Shown here piece by piece: positions 17,205-25,319 of a stretch of 64,000 nucleotides of DNA. Where the stretch lies: positions 1 to 64,000 of the forward strand of contig CACWQS010000004.1 in the NCBI GenBank assembly GCA_902763155.1, read 5' to 3'. Made by a program: the position numbers and the translations under genes. Within the stretch, counting starts at the first letter, position 1. The number at the start of each line of letters is the position of its first letter. Source of the DNA: an uncultured Pseudomonadota bacterium. GTDB taxonomy: Bacteria > Pseudomonadota > Alphaproteobacteria > RF32 > CAG-239. The notes beneath the pieces were generated by a model that was not told the DNA's origin, did not search any database, and worked only from the letters and a program-made list of their open reading frames with translations.

Positions 17205-18485
17205 ATGAGCAAAAAAGACAACGAAAAAGAAGATGAGATTTTGCATTGCTCGTTTTGCGGCAAAAGTCAGAAAGAAGTAAAAAAACTGATTGCCGGTCGC
17301 GGTGTTTACATTTGCGATGAATGTATTGATGTCTGCCATACCATTATGGAAGAAGAAATCAATGAAGCGGAAACGGAAGCCAAAGTGCTAGCCGGAGATT
17401 TACCGCAAATGGATAAATTGCCGACACCTTCAACCATAAAGAAATTTTTAGATGAATATGTTATCGGGCAAGACTATGCTAAAAAGGTGCTTTCGGTTGC
17501 GGTATATAACCACTACAAACGCCTTAACAATCCCAAAAAAGACGAGGTTGATATTACTAAATCTAACGTTATCTTAATCGGTTCTACCGGCTGCGGTAAA
17601 ACGCTTCTGGCGCAAACTTTGGCACGAGTGCTGAATGTGCCGTTTGCCATTGCCGACGCCACCACATTAACCGAAGCCGGCTACGTTGGCGAAGATGTGG
17701 AAAATATCATCTTGAAACTGGTGCAAAACGCTAATTACGATATCGAAAAAGCCCAGCGCGGGATAATTTATATTGATGAAATTGATAAAATTTCGCGCAA
17801 AACCGACGGTCCGTCAATTACCCGCGATGTTTCGGGGGAGGGCGTGCAACAAGCACTTCTGAAAATAGTGGAAGGTACGGTGGCCAATGTTCCTCCGCAA
17901 GGTGGGCGCAAACACCCGCAACAAGAATTTTTGCATGTTGATACCACCAATATTTTGTTCATCTGCGGTGGTGCGTTTGCCGGTTTGGAGAAAATTATTG
18001 AAAAGCACGGACGCGAAAATAATAATTCCATCGGTTTTGGGGCTAAGGTAGAAAAAGACGAAAAGAACATCGGACAGATTTTGAAAGATGTGCGGCCTGA
18101 AGACTTGGTAAAATATGGTTTGATTCCGGAATTTACCGGTCGTATGCCGGTAATTGCCACGCTTGATGAGCTTGATGAAACAGCTTTGATTAAAGTATTA
18201 ACCGAGCCGAAAAATGCACTGGTGAGCCAATATATTTCGCTTTTTGATATGGATGATGTCAAGCTCACCATTTTGCCTGAGGCCATGCAGGCAATTGCCA
18301 AATTGGCAATTGAACGCAAAACCGGTGCCAGAGGTCTGCGTGCCATTATGGAAGAAATCTTAATGGAATGGATGTATGAATTGCCGGATAAAAAAGATGT
18401 TTCCGAACTGGTGATAGATGCCAAAGTTGTAACCGAACATGCCAAGCCGAAATTGATTAAGGCACGTTTGAAAAAGACGGCGTAA
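17205..18485 (+). CDS. clpX: ATP-dependent Clp protease ATP-binding subunit ClpX
   Basis: ClpX is the AAA+ unfoldase that recognises tagged substrates and feeds ClpP. The 426-aa protein has an N-terminal zinc-binding domain (CSFCGKSQ...CDECIDVC, about residues 11-40) and Walker A GSTGCGKT (about 126-133). Walker B follows ([10 protein letters not shown]), then sensor regions and the C-terminal D2 domain. AGGAGG lies just before the ATG. Co-transcribed with clpP. lon and hupB, frequent downstream neighbours, are replaced by structured RNA copy B and its HTH gene. Confidence 0.96.
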   Translation: MSKKDNEKEDEILHCSFCGKSQKEVKKLIAGRGVYICDECIDVCHTIMEEEINEAETEAKVLAGDLPQMDKLPTPSTIKKFLDEYVIGQDYAKKVLSVAVYNHYKRLNNPKKDEVDITKSNVILIGSTGCGKTLLAQTLARVLNVPFAIADATTLTEAGYVGEDVENIILKLVQNANYDIEKAQRGIIYIDEIDKISRKTDGPSITRDVSGEGVQQALLKIVEGTVANVPPQGGRKHPQQEFLHVDTTNILFICGGAFAGLEKIIEKHGRENNNSIGFGAKVEKDEKNIGQILKDVRPEDLVKYGLIPEFTGRMPVIATLDELDETALIKVLTEPKNALVSQYISLFDMDDVKLTILPEAMQAIAKLAIERKTGARGLRAIMEEILMEWMYELPDKKDVSELVIDAKVVTEHAKPKLIKARLKKTA

Positions 18486-18545
18486 GTCGTAAATATTTAT
18501 TAAAAAAATGGCTTTCATATTTCTAAAAATGAAAATCATTTTTTC

Positions 18546-18576
18546 TTGCATTTTACAGATTTTGATTTAATATAAT
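18546..18576 (+). promoter_or_regulatory. Promoter of structured RNA copy B
   Basis: TTGCAT (18546-18551), 19-bp spacer, TATAAT (18571-18576). Same boxes and spacing as copy A. Confidence 0.6.
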
Positions 18577-18580
18577 CACT

Positions 18581-18727
18581 GTCGGTAAGAGTTTTACCGA
18601 CGGAGCTCGAAACTCCACATACAAAACTCTCCTCTTTGGGGAGCTGATGAATATATTGAATAAATCAGGCTGATTGTATGCAGTTTCGAACTCCCCACCT
18701 TAAAGGAATTTGAGGTGGTTTTTGTTT
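18581..18727 (+). ncRNA. Structured RNA family, copy B (leader of small HTH gene)
   Basis: P0 hairpin 18582-18588/18594-18600. P1 is GGAG 18602-18605 with CTCC 18691-18694, then tcgaaact 18607-18614 with agtttcga 18682-18689, extended by catacaa 18618-18624 with ttgtatg 18674-18680. P2 is 18629-18634/18638-18643; P3 is ctgat/atcag (18644-18648/18664-18668) with loop gaatatattgaataa. Terminator 18695-18727: 10-bp stem, loop ggaa, T tract. ggggag at 18638-18643 can alternatively pair with ctcccc at 18691-18696. Compared with copy A, paired positions in P1, its extension and P3 change together while the P3 loop is kept, which is strong evidence for selection on RNA structure. Confidence 0.75.
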
Positions 18728-18762
18728 AACTTTAACAAAGACTTTTTAGGGAGTGAAAAACT

Positions 18763-18987
18763 ATGAGTACAAATCATTTTATCAACAAACAAGCTCGTCA
18801 AGAAATAGGCTATAATTTGTGGCTTTTGCGTCGCGAAAGAAATTTGAATTTGCAACGTTTGAGTTTAAAAACCAAGATTCCGATACATACTCTTGATGAC
18901 ATTGAGCGTGGCAGACATTTCGAATTTTGCGCGCTTTATAAAATAATGAATTTTTACGGCAAAAAAATCAAAATTACTTTTGAATGA
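18763..18987 (+). CDS. Small helix-turn-helix (XRE-like) DNA-binding protein
   Basis: This 74-aa paralogue of the 511-756 protein is a single HTH fold (IGYNLWLLRRERNLNLQRLSL split around residues 16-37, then TKIPIHTLDDIERG) ending FYGKKIKITF. GGGAG lies before the ATG at 18763. It sits 36 bp after the terminator of RNA copy B, the same arrangement as the copy A/511 pair, so promoter, RNA and gene appear to have duplicated or moved as one unit. Target and function are unknown. Confidence 0.75.
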   Translation: MSTNHFINKQARQEIGYNLWLLRRERNLNLQRLSLKTKIPIHTLDDIERGRHFEFCALYKIMNFYGKKIKITFE

Positions 18988-18991
18988 GAAA

Positions 18992-19016
18992 AAGGCGAGA
19001 TAAAAAACTCGCCTTC
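18992..19016. terminator. Bidirectional terminator between HTH gene and grpE
   Basis: aaggcgag and ctcgcctt pair around ataaaaaa. A/T-rich flanks let it serve both the HTH gene (+) and grpE (-). Confidence 0.65.
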
Positions 19017-19040
19017 ATAATATAAACTACTTTCAAATTT

Positions 19041-19595
19041 TTATTTTCCGCCTTTGGTAACAATCACCATCGCTTCGCGCAAAATACGGTCGTTAATGGT
19101 ATAGGCCGACTGCAATTCGGCAACAATAGTGCCGGCAGGCTTTTCAGTGTCTTCAACTTCTTGCACCACGCGCTCTAAATTCGGATCAAAAACTTTTCCC
19201 ATACAATCAACTTTCTTAACACCGAACTTCTCAAAAACATGAAACAATTCTTTTTGCGTCATCTCCACGCCTTCAATAAAAGCTCCGCAATTCTCACGTG
19301 TTTGCTCATCAACCGCCGACAGGGCTCGTTGCAAATTATCGGCTACCGAAAGCAATTCTTTGGCAAAAGAAGAAATAGCATATTTGGAATTTTTTTCCAG
19401 TTCCTGCTGGCACCTGCGCTTGGTGTTTTCTGCCTCGGCATAAGCACGTAAAAACGAGTCTTTCAGTTTATTATATTCTTCCTGCAAGGCAGCTAAAGAG
19501 ACGGTTTCTTCCGTATTTTCCGGCACTTCATTCAACGATTCCGTTTTTTCTTCCGGTAATTCTTCCTGTTCATGTTTTTTCTTTTTATCGGTCAT
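19041..19595 (-). CDS. grpE: Nucleotide exchange factor GrpE
   Basis: GrpE is a homodimeric cytosolic cofactor that releases ADP from DnaK. The 184-aa product has an acidic, Lys/Glu-rich N-terminus, a long coiled-coil helix (LQEEYNKLKDSFLRAYAEAEN, broken here at residue ~70) and the C-terminal beta domain. That domain has the family signature FEKFGVKKVDCMGKVFDPN. The ATG at 19595 is preferred over 19622 because AGAGGA sits 4 bp before it. Neither dnaK nor hrcA is adjacent. A weak TTGACT...TAAGTT promoter lies upstream at 19668-19640 on the minus strand. Confidence 0.92.
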   Translation of the reverse strand: MTDKKKKHEQEELPEEKTESLNEVPENTEETVSLAALQEEYNKLKDSFLRAYAEAENTKRRCQQELEKNSKYAISSFAKELLSVADNLQRALSAVDEQTRENCGAFIEGVEMTQKELFHVFEKFGVKKVDCMGKVFDPNLERVVQEVEDTEKPAGTIVAELQSAYTINDRILREAMVIVTKGGK

Positions 19596-19708
19596 TTTAT
19601 CCTCTTTAAAATGCTTCATCAATCGTTTATATATAATAGAACTTAGTGATAAATTTTACCTAAGTCAAGAGCTATAACTTTTAAAATTGCGATGCTTCTC
19701 TTTTTTTG

Positions 19709-19737
19709 TTGAAGATATAAAAATATCAAGCTATAAT
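19709..19737 (+). promoter_or_regulatory. Promoter of the glycogen-synthase-like gene
   Basis: TTGAAG (19709-19714), 17-bp spacer, perfect TATAAT (19732-19737), about 45 bp before the ATG. Confidence 0.6.
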
Positions 19738-19782
19738 AACTTCATCATAAAGATAAAATAATTTTGTATTAAAGGTTTGCCG

Positions 19783-21819
19783 ATGTCTGAATTTACTAAA
19801 TATACCAGAGACAATAAGTTCAATTTTTTGCCGCTTAATTTTAATAAAAAGAAGTTTTCCGTGGCTTACGGCATACCGCAAGATTCCATCTTAAACCAAA
19901 TGCAAAATATGGCAAAAAAGCAATGCCTGAACGAAAATTGGCCGGAGATAAAAACCGTTAATGCTTGGATGATTACGGCTGAAACCGCCACCTTTATGAA
20001 GTGGGGCGGTCTGGGTATGGTGGCCTCCGAACTGCCGGAAAATTTCAATAATGTGTTTGGTAAAGACGGACACAATATCAGTATTGTTTGCCCGATGTAT
20101 CTTGGCGATACCGGTAAGAAAAAAGCCGAACTTTCCGGCGGAGTATATACCGGTGCCGAAGGTCGCAGTGTTAAGGTCAAAAAAATCAAGACATTTCAAG
20201 TTTCCTTTCTGGGAAAACTGAATAAGTTGCGCCGTTTTAATGTTGATGTCTACCGTGGAGAATTAAACGGTGTAACTTACTATTTTATCAATAACAGCAC
20301 CTTTTTCAGCATCAATCCGGCGGAGAACAATCCGTCGGGGCAGGGCGGGTGCTATGTGCTTAACGAATTTGGGATTGATGAAGTTGAGCGCTTTGCTTTC
20401 TTCTCAAAATGTGTTTATGTTCTGCTTGAAAGTTTGACTTTATTGCCGGAAAAAAATGTACCGATGCCGAATATTTTGATTGCCAATGACTGGCACAGCG
20501 GTGCACTTTCGGGGCTTACAAAATATTTTACACTGGCCAAAGTTTATGCCGGTCGCTTGGCAGAAGATGCGGCACGTTCCATTGCAGCTATTCCGGTGGT
20601 TTATATTGTGCATCATATGGGCTATCAAGGGTGGGATTATCAAAATACTTCGCGCATATTAAATTCGCTGTATGAAGATTTGGCTACCTTGGTGTTTAAG
20701 CACGCCAAGGCTGTCAAAAACGGCAATCCTCGCACTACCAATACCTTGATTGTTGCCGACACATATAATCAGGCTTCGTCAAATATCCATTTAGCGGATC
20801 GGATTGTTACCGTTTCTAAAAACTATATGGAGGAAGTATCTAAAGAAAAAGGCTTTGGTTTTGATTTTCGTGATGTTCTGAAAATTCGCAAAAACTACCG
20901 CAACTTTTTCGGCATTGTTAACGGCTATGAAAAAAAGCTGATTTCACCGAATGAAAAGAAAATAGCGGAAATCAATAATTATTTCAAAGATACGAATTTC
21001 AAATATTATGACGGTTCGCAACTCAATGTTAAGATACATAACAAGCGAGAATGTATCAAGCTTTTGTCCCGCTTGGCAAAAGATGAGGAATATCGCAACC
21101 AAGTGGTTCCTCTGATAGATTTGTATAATTTTGATGACATTTCATCTTTGGTTCATGATGCCGAAAAAGTTCCGTTTATTTGCATGACCAGCCGTATGGT
21201 TGAGCAAAAAGGTTACGATGTGGCAATTAACGCCATTTTGCAAATTAGTTTCAAATATCGCAATTCGCCGAAAGATTTTCCGATATTTGTGTTAGGTGGG
21301 GCCGGCAATAAAGATTTATATAGCGATTTGAAAACGCTTAAAGACAACACCAAGCAAATTTTCCGCGACTTTGCCAAACGGATTTTTGTGTTTCACGGTT
21401 ATAAAGACGAATTTGCCTATGCGGTGCAACTGGCATCTGATTTTTATATGATGCCGTCATATTTTGAGCCGTGCGGTCTGACGCAAATGGAGGCTATGGC
21501 AAAAGGAACATTGCCGATTGCCACATCTACCGGCGGTTTGGTCGATACGATTGATGACAGTGTTGACGGTTTCAGAACACAGGCATTTTTCTCTGGTGGG
21601 GAACGTGTATATGGTACCAACTTAATGGCGCAACACTTAAAAAATAATTTAAACGCCTATGAAGATGCTTTAGAGCGGGCTTTGCGTTGTTTCTATGTGG
21701 CGCCGCAAGATTTGCACGAAATGCAACGTCGGGCAATGGCTGATGATTTCAGTTGGTCAAATCCGGATAACGGTTCGGTATATAAATATTTCAAACTATT
21801 CACAACCGGTTCGCTTTAA
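19783..21819 (+). CDS. Glycogen/starch-synthase-like glycosyltransferase (GT5)
   Basis: GT5 enzymes extend alpha-1,4-glucans from ADP- or UDP-glucose in the cytoplasm. The 678-aa protein has the N-terminal catalytic half (TAETATFMKWGGLGMVASEL, where the usual motif is KxGGLGDV) and NDWHSGAL. The GT-B C-terminal half shows TSRMVEQKGYDV, FVLGGAG, FHGYKDE and SYFEPCGLTQMEAMAKGT. It is about 200 aa longer than GlgA, mainly in extra sequence between the two halves (about residues 300-460). No glgB, glgC or glgP is nearby, so substrate and product are uncertain. ATG 19783 has AAAGG 7 bp upstream. It stands alone with its own promoter and terminator. Confidence 0.82.
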   Translation: MSEFTKYTRDNKFNFLPLNFNKKKFSVAYGIPQDSILNQMQNMAKKQCLNENWPEIKTVNAWMITAETATFMKWGGLGMVASELPENFNNVFGKDGHNISIVCPMYLGDTGKKKAELSGGVYTGAEGRSVKVKKIKTFQVSFLGKLNKLRRFNVDVYRGELNGVTYYFINNSTFFSINPAENNPSGQGGCYVLNEFGIDEVERFAFFSKCVYVLLESLTLLPEKNVPMPNILIANDWHSGALSGLTKYFTLAKVYAGRLAEDAARSIAAIPVVYIVHHMGYQGWDYQNTSRILNSLYEDLATLVFKHAKAVKNGNPRTTNTLIVADTYNQASSNIHLADRIVTVSKNYMEEVSKEKGFGFDFRDVLKIRKNYRNFFGIVNGYEKKLISPNEKKIAEINNYFKDTNFKYYDGSQLNVKIHNKRECIKLLSRLAKDEEYRNQVVPLIDLYNFDDISSLVHDAEKVPFICMTSRMVEQKGYDVAINAILQISFKYRNSPKDFPIFVLGGAGNKDLYSDLKTLKDNTKQIFRDFAKRIFVFHGYKDEFAYAVQLASDFYMMPSYFEPCGLTQMEAMAKGTLPIATSTGGLVDTIDDSVDGFRTQAFFSGGERVYGTNLMAQHLKNNLNAYEDALERALRCFYVAPQDLHEMQRRAMADDFSWSNPDNGSVYKYFKLFTTGSL

Positions 21820-21823
21820 ACTC

Positions 21824-21855
21824 AAAAAAATCGCCGAATTTATTCGGCGATTTTT
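21824..21855. terminator. Bidirectional terminator between GT5 gene and lipoprotein gene
   Basis: tcgccgaa/ttcggcga stem flanked by A7 on the left and T5 on the right, serving the two convergent genes. Confidence 0.8.
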
Positions 21856-21871
21856 CATAATAAGATAAACT

Positions 21872-22825
21872 TTATTTTTTACTTACCGGAAAGACTTGCA
21901 CCCCTTTATAGTGTCCGCCTAAGTCAGACGCTTGTTGTGCCTGTTCGGCTTTTTTCTTCTCATATTGCGCAGCCGGATGATTATATTTAATCACCGCATC
22001 AACGTTAGGTGCCATGCCATTAGCCGCCTGTTGCAAAGCTGATTTTTGAGCATCAGATGCCATCTTTTCTTGCGCGTGGTTGGAAGGATTGAAATCTTGC
22101 GGATCAAGTGAAATATCCTTCGGCAGGCGAAGCATCATATAACCATTTCCCCCTCCGTATGCCGGTCCGGAAACACCGATAGAATAGAAACCTCCGATAT
22201 AACCAAAGTCAACATCAATATAATCTATGGCAAACATAGTGCGAATAGTGCTGGTGCCAATAGTAGTCATCTTGCAATCATAACCGTTATCTTCCATAAT
22301 CACATTGTTAACATTTTTCGCAAACAATACGGTTTTACTCGGACGGCAAACCGGCGTTTGCCCGTTATCGGTAACGCCCCAATTCAGCATCAAATTCATT
22401 GCCATAGTGTTTTGCTCGTTAATCGAAACATCGCTGATTTTTACGTCATCAATATATACAAACCCCGGCGTTACACCAATGGTAACCGGAATGGAAACAT
22501 ATTGTTCGGTGCAGGCGTGTGTGTTAGAATCTGCGGCACAAACTAATGCTTTTTGCCGTGCATTACTGTCAAACATATGCAAAAGCGTGTTGTAAATATA
22601 TTCTTTCGACATTGAAAGTTTCGCCGGCGCACATTGTTTAGAACGGCAAACTACAATAGATGACGGCATTTTAAGACGCGGCTGTGCACTTGCAAATGCC
22701 GAATTCTCGTAATATTGTCCGTCAACCACATCACCTTGCGGCACCGGCGGATAGTCTGTTGACGAATAATAACACCCCAGCAAAGCGCCGCAAATCACTG
22801 AAATAAAACCTAATTTTTTTAACAT
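21872..22825 (-). CDS. Predicted lipoprotein of unknown function
   Basis: The 317-aa product starts MLKKLGFISVICGALLGC, a lipoprotein signal peptide with Cys18 as the lipidation site. The mature part is rich in beta-type sequence, with six or more cysteines (VCRSKQC, LVCAAD, HACTEQ, PVCRPS, YDCKM) that may form disulfides in the periplasm. A Gly-rich stretch (GPAYGGGNGYMM) and a charged Lys/Gln tail follow. I do not recognise the family. It is divergent from the suf-linked nuclease gene. Confidence 0.72.
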   Translation of the reverse strand: MLKKLGFISVICGALLGCYYSSTDYPPVPQGDVVDGQYYENSAFASAQPRLKMPSSIVVCRSKQCAPAKLSMSKEYIYNTLLHMFDSNARQKALVCAADSNTHACTEQYVSIPVTIGVTPGFVYIDDVKISDVSINEQNTMAMNLMLNWGVTDNGQTPVCRPSKTVLFAKNVNNVIMEDNGYDCKMTTIGTSTIRTMFAIDYIDVDFGYIGGFYSIGVSGPAYGGGNGYMMLRLPKDISLDPQDFNPSNHAQEKMASDAQKSALQQAANGMAPNVDAVIKYNHPAAQYEKKKAEQAQQASDLGGHYKGVQVFPVSKK

Positions 22826-22938
22826 CGCGATACCTTTAAATAAAATTAGTTACAATTATTTATATTTTACTTTAACAATATTGTATGAATGAAAAGTAAA
22901 GATTGCATATTTTTTTTATTTGTCGTAGACTGCGTCCT

Positions 22939-23394
22939 ATGAAAAAAATATTACTGACATTACTGCTGATAACATCGCCTTGTTTAGCTGAGGTGCGCGT
23001 GGTTGATGGTGATTCGTTGGAAAAAGACAATATGCGTATCCGTTTAGATGAGATTGATGCACCGGAGTTTTTCCAAACTTGCCAAGATGCTGAGGGCGAA
23101 AACTATGATTGCGGTCAAGAGGCGAAGCAACATTTGCAAGATTTAATCGGCGAATATAATGTGCGATGTGAATGTTTGCCAAAGACTGATAAATATAAAC
23201 GTCATGTTTGCGAATGTTTTGCCGGCGGTGTTTCGCTTAATCGAACAATGGTTAAAGACGGTTACGCTCGCGTATATCGCAGTAAGCGCTTTATCGCTGA
23301 GGAAGAAGACGCGGCTCTGCACCATCGCGGTATCTGGCGCGGCAAACACATGCGTCCGGCGCTATATCGGATTTTGCAGAGTTTTAAAAGTTGA
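22939..23394 (+). CDS. Secreted SNase-like nuclease upstream of sufB
   Basis: The 151-aa product has a signal peptide (MKKILLTLLLITSPCLA) and an SNase domain with the expected landmarks: VVDGDSLE, IRLDEIDAPEF, KYKRHVCECF, VSLNRTMVKDGYARVYR. It keeps the IDAPE motif lost in the 8040-8486 paralogue. Extra cysteines (CQDAEG, DCG, CEC, CEC) could form disulfides. The ATG at 22939 is chosen because the upstream start would add residues before a clear signal peptide. sufB follows after 9 bp, so it is probably the first gene of the suf transcript, which is an odd partner for a cytosolic Fe-S assembly operon. Confidence 0.85.
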   Translation: MKKILLTLLLITSPCLAEVRVVDGDSLEKDNMRIRLDEIDAPEFFQTCQDAEGENYDCGQEAKQHLQDLIGEYNVRCECLPKTDKYKRHVCECFAGGVSLNRTMVKDGYARVYRSKRFIAEEEDAALHHRGIWRGKHMRPALYRILQSFKS

Positions 23395-23403
23395 GGACAA
23401 AAA

Positions 23404-24852
23404 ATGACCGAACAAGCGGAACTCCTAAAAGAACTGGAAAATCAAAAATATAAATACGGCTTTGTTACGGATATTGAAGCCGATACTGTTCCGCGCGGCT
23501 TAAATGAAGACATTATTTGCCTGATTTCTGCCAAAAAACAAGAACCGGCATGGCTTTTGGAATGGCGCTTGAAGGCCTATCGTCATTGGCAAACAATGAG
23601 CGAACCGCATTGGGCTAAGCTTGAATTTGAACCGATAAATTATCAAAATTTGTTCTACTACGCCGCACCAAAACAAAAGATTAAACCGCAAAGTTTGGCA
23701 GAAGTAGATAAAAATTTGCTTGAAACGTATGATAAGCTCGGTATTCCTCTCAAAGAACAAGAGGCACTTGCCGGCGTGGTAGCGGTTGATGCGGTTTTTG
23801 ACAGCGTTTCGGTTGCGACAACCTATCGCGCTCAACTGGCAGAAAAAGGCATTATTTTCTGCTCGATTTCCGAAGCCATTAAAGAGCATCCGGAGTTGGT
23901 GCAAAAATATTTGGGTTCGGTGGTGCCATACACCGATAACTTTTACGCTTGCCTAAATTCGGCAGTGTTCACCGACGGCTCGTTTGTGTATATTCCTAAA
24001 GGTGTTCGTTGCCCGATGGAACTTTCAACATATTTTCGCATCAACGCCAAAAATACCGGACAATTTGAGCGCACGCTGATTGTGGCAGAAGATGACAGTT
24101 ATGTTTCATATTTAGAGGGGTGCACCGCGCCGCAACGCGATGAAAACCAACTCCATGCCGCCATTGTGGAAATTGTGGTGCTGAATAATGCCGAAGTCAA
24201 ATATTCCACCGTTCAAAATTGGTATCCGGGAGATGAATATGGCAACGGCGGCGTTTATAATTTTGTGACCAAACGGGCGGCATGCCGTGGGCAAAATGCC
24301 AAAATTTCGTGGACGCAGGTCGAAACCGGTTCGGCAATAACGTGGAAATACCCGTCGTGCGTTTTGCAAGGCGACAATTCTATCGGCGAATTTTATTCGG
24401 TGGCAATAACACACCATCACCAACAGGCAGACACCGGCACAAAGATGATTCATATAGGCAAAAATACGCGTTCGAAAATTATCTCCAAAGGCATTTCCGC
24501 CGGTCATTCAAACCAAACATATCGCGGGTTGGTAGATGTGGCAGCAAAGGCGTCAAACGCCCGCAATTTTTCGCAGTGCGACAGTTTGCTGATAGGCAAT
24601 AAGTGCGGTTCGCACACGGTGCCGTATATCCGTAATCGTAACAAATCGGCGATACTGGAACACGAAGCTACTACTTCAAAAATCAGCGACGAACAACTGT
24701 TTTATTGTCAGCAACGCGGAATCGGTGAAGAAGAAGCAATAGGGTTAATTGTCAATGGTTTTTGTAAAGAAGTGATGCAGAACCTGCCGATGGAATTTGC
24801 CATTGAAGCGGCAAAATTGATAAATATAAGCTTGGAAGGAAGCGTGGGGTAA
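23404..24852 (+). CDS. sufB: Fe-S cluster assembly scaffold SufB
   Basis: SufB is the scaffold core of the SufBC2D complex, on which iron-sulfur clusters are built in the cytosol. The 482-aa protein shows the family's [20 protein letters not shown] region, [16 protein letters not shown], the beta-helix core, and C-terminal [28 protein letters not shown] ribosome site precedes the ATG. Its stop codon lies inside the left 22-bp direct repeat of the GIY-YIG insertion. No sufS or sufR/iscR precedes it. Confidence 0.96.
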   Translation: MTEQAELLKELENQKYKYGFVTDIEADTVPRGLNEDIICLISAKKQEPAWLLEWRLKAYRHWQTMSEPHWAKLEFEPINYQNLFYYAAPKQKIKPQSLAEVDKNLLETYDKLGIPLKEQEALAGVVAVDAVFDSVSVATTYRAQLAEKGIIFCSISEAIKEHPELVQKYLGSVVPYTDNFYACLNSAVFTDGSFVYIPKGVRCPMELSTYFRINAKNTGQFERTLIVAEDDSYVSYLEGCTAPQRDENQLHAAIVEIVVLNNAEVKYSTVQNWYPGDEYGNGGVYNFVTKRAACRGQNAKISWTQVETGSAITWKYPSCVLQGDNSIGEFYSVAITHHHQQADTGTKMIHIGKNTRSKIISKGISAGHSNQTYRGLVDVAAKASNARNFSQCDSLLIGNKCGSHTVPYIRNRNKSAILEHEATTSKISDEQLFYCQQRGIGEEEAIGLIVNGFCKEVMQNLPMEFAIEAAKLINISLEGSVG

Positions 24853-24861
24853 AAATGTTAT

Positions 24862-24890
24862 ACGTCATTCTGAGCGTAGTGAAGAATCCA
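24862..24890. repeat. R2 palindromic repeat, left end of GIY-YIG insertion
   Basis: acgtcattctgag, then cgtagt, then gaagaatcca. Half-copy of the R2 type found at 3147 and 41646. Confidence 0.75.
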
Positions 24891-24906
24891 TAAAAGGATA
24901 AATACT

Positions 24907-25209
24907 ATGAAAGAGCAATCGTTTGTTTATATACTTGCCAGTAAGAAAAACGGGACAATATATGTGGGAGTAACATCTAATCTTCAGAAGCGAATATATG
25001 AACATAAACAAGGAGTTTTTAAAGGATTTACAAAGAGATACAATATAAAAATTCTTGTTTATTATGAAGTATTTGATGATATAATGGAGGCTATAAAGAG
25101 GGAAAAAATATTAAAAGGATGGAAAAGAAATAAAAAAATTATGTTAATAGAACAGGATAACAAAGAGTGGCATGATTTATATGAAAGTTTATTCAAAACG
25201 TCATCCTGA
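24907..25209 (+). CDS. Small GIY-YIG (UvrC/URI-like) endonuclease
   Basis: The 100-aa protein is one GIY-YIG domain: FVYILASKKNGTIYVGVTS (GIY and YIG variants), catalytic-type Arg in LQKRIYEHK, a middle VYYEVFDD, and Glu in EAIKREKILKGW. Family members cut DNA as single-domain nucleases. AAAGGA lies before the ATG. The gene is visibly more AT-rich than sufB and sufC. Its last three sense codons and stop (Thr-Ser-Ser-stop) are contributed by the adjacent R2 repeat (acgtcatcctga), tying gene and repeat together. It interrupts the suf operon but leaves both neighbours intact. Confidence 0.88.
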   Translation: MKEQSFVYILASKKNGTIYVGVTSNLQKRIYEHKQGVFKGFTKRYNIKILVYYEVFDDIMEAIKREKILKGWKRNKKIMLIEQDNKEWHDLYESLFKTSS

Positions 25210-25295
25210 ACGTAGTGAAGGATCCAATGATGCAAAGCATCATATCATTCCGCAGGAATGATTGGATTCTTCGGGTAAAACCCTCAGAATGACGT
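25198..25295. repeat. R2 palindromic repeat pair, right end of GIY-YIG insertion
   Basis: acgtcatcctgaacgtagtgaaggatcc-type half and an inverted tggattcttc...ctcagaatgacgt half surround hairpins gatgcaaagcatc and cattccgcaggaatg. The left half encodes the end of the nuclease gene. Confidence 0.75.
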
Positions 25296-25319
25296 GGAAA
25301 AAGGAAGCGTGGGGTAAAA

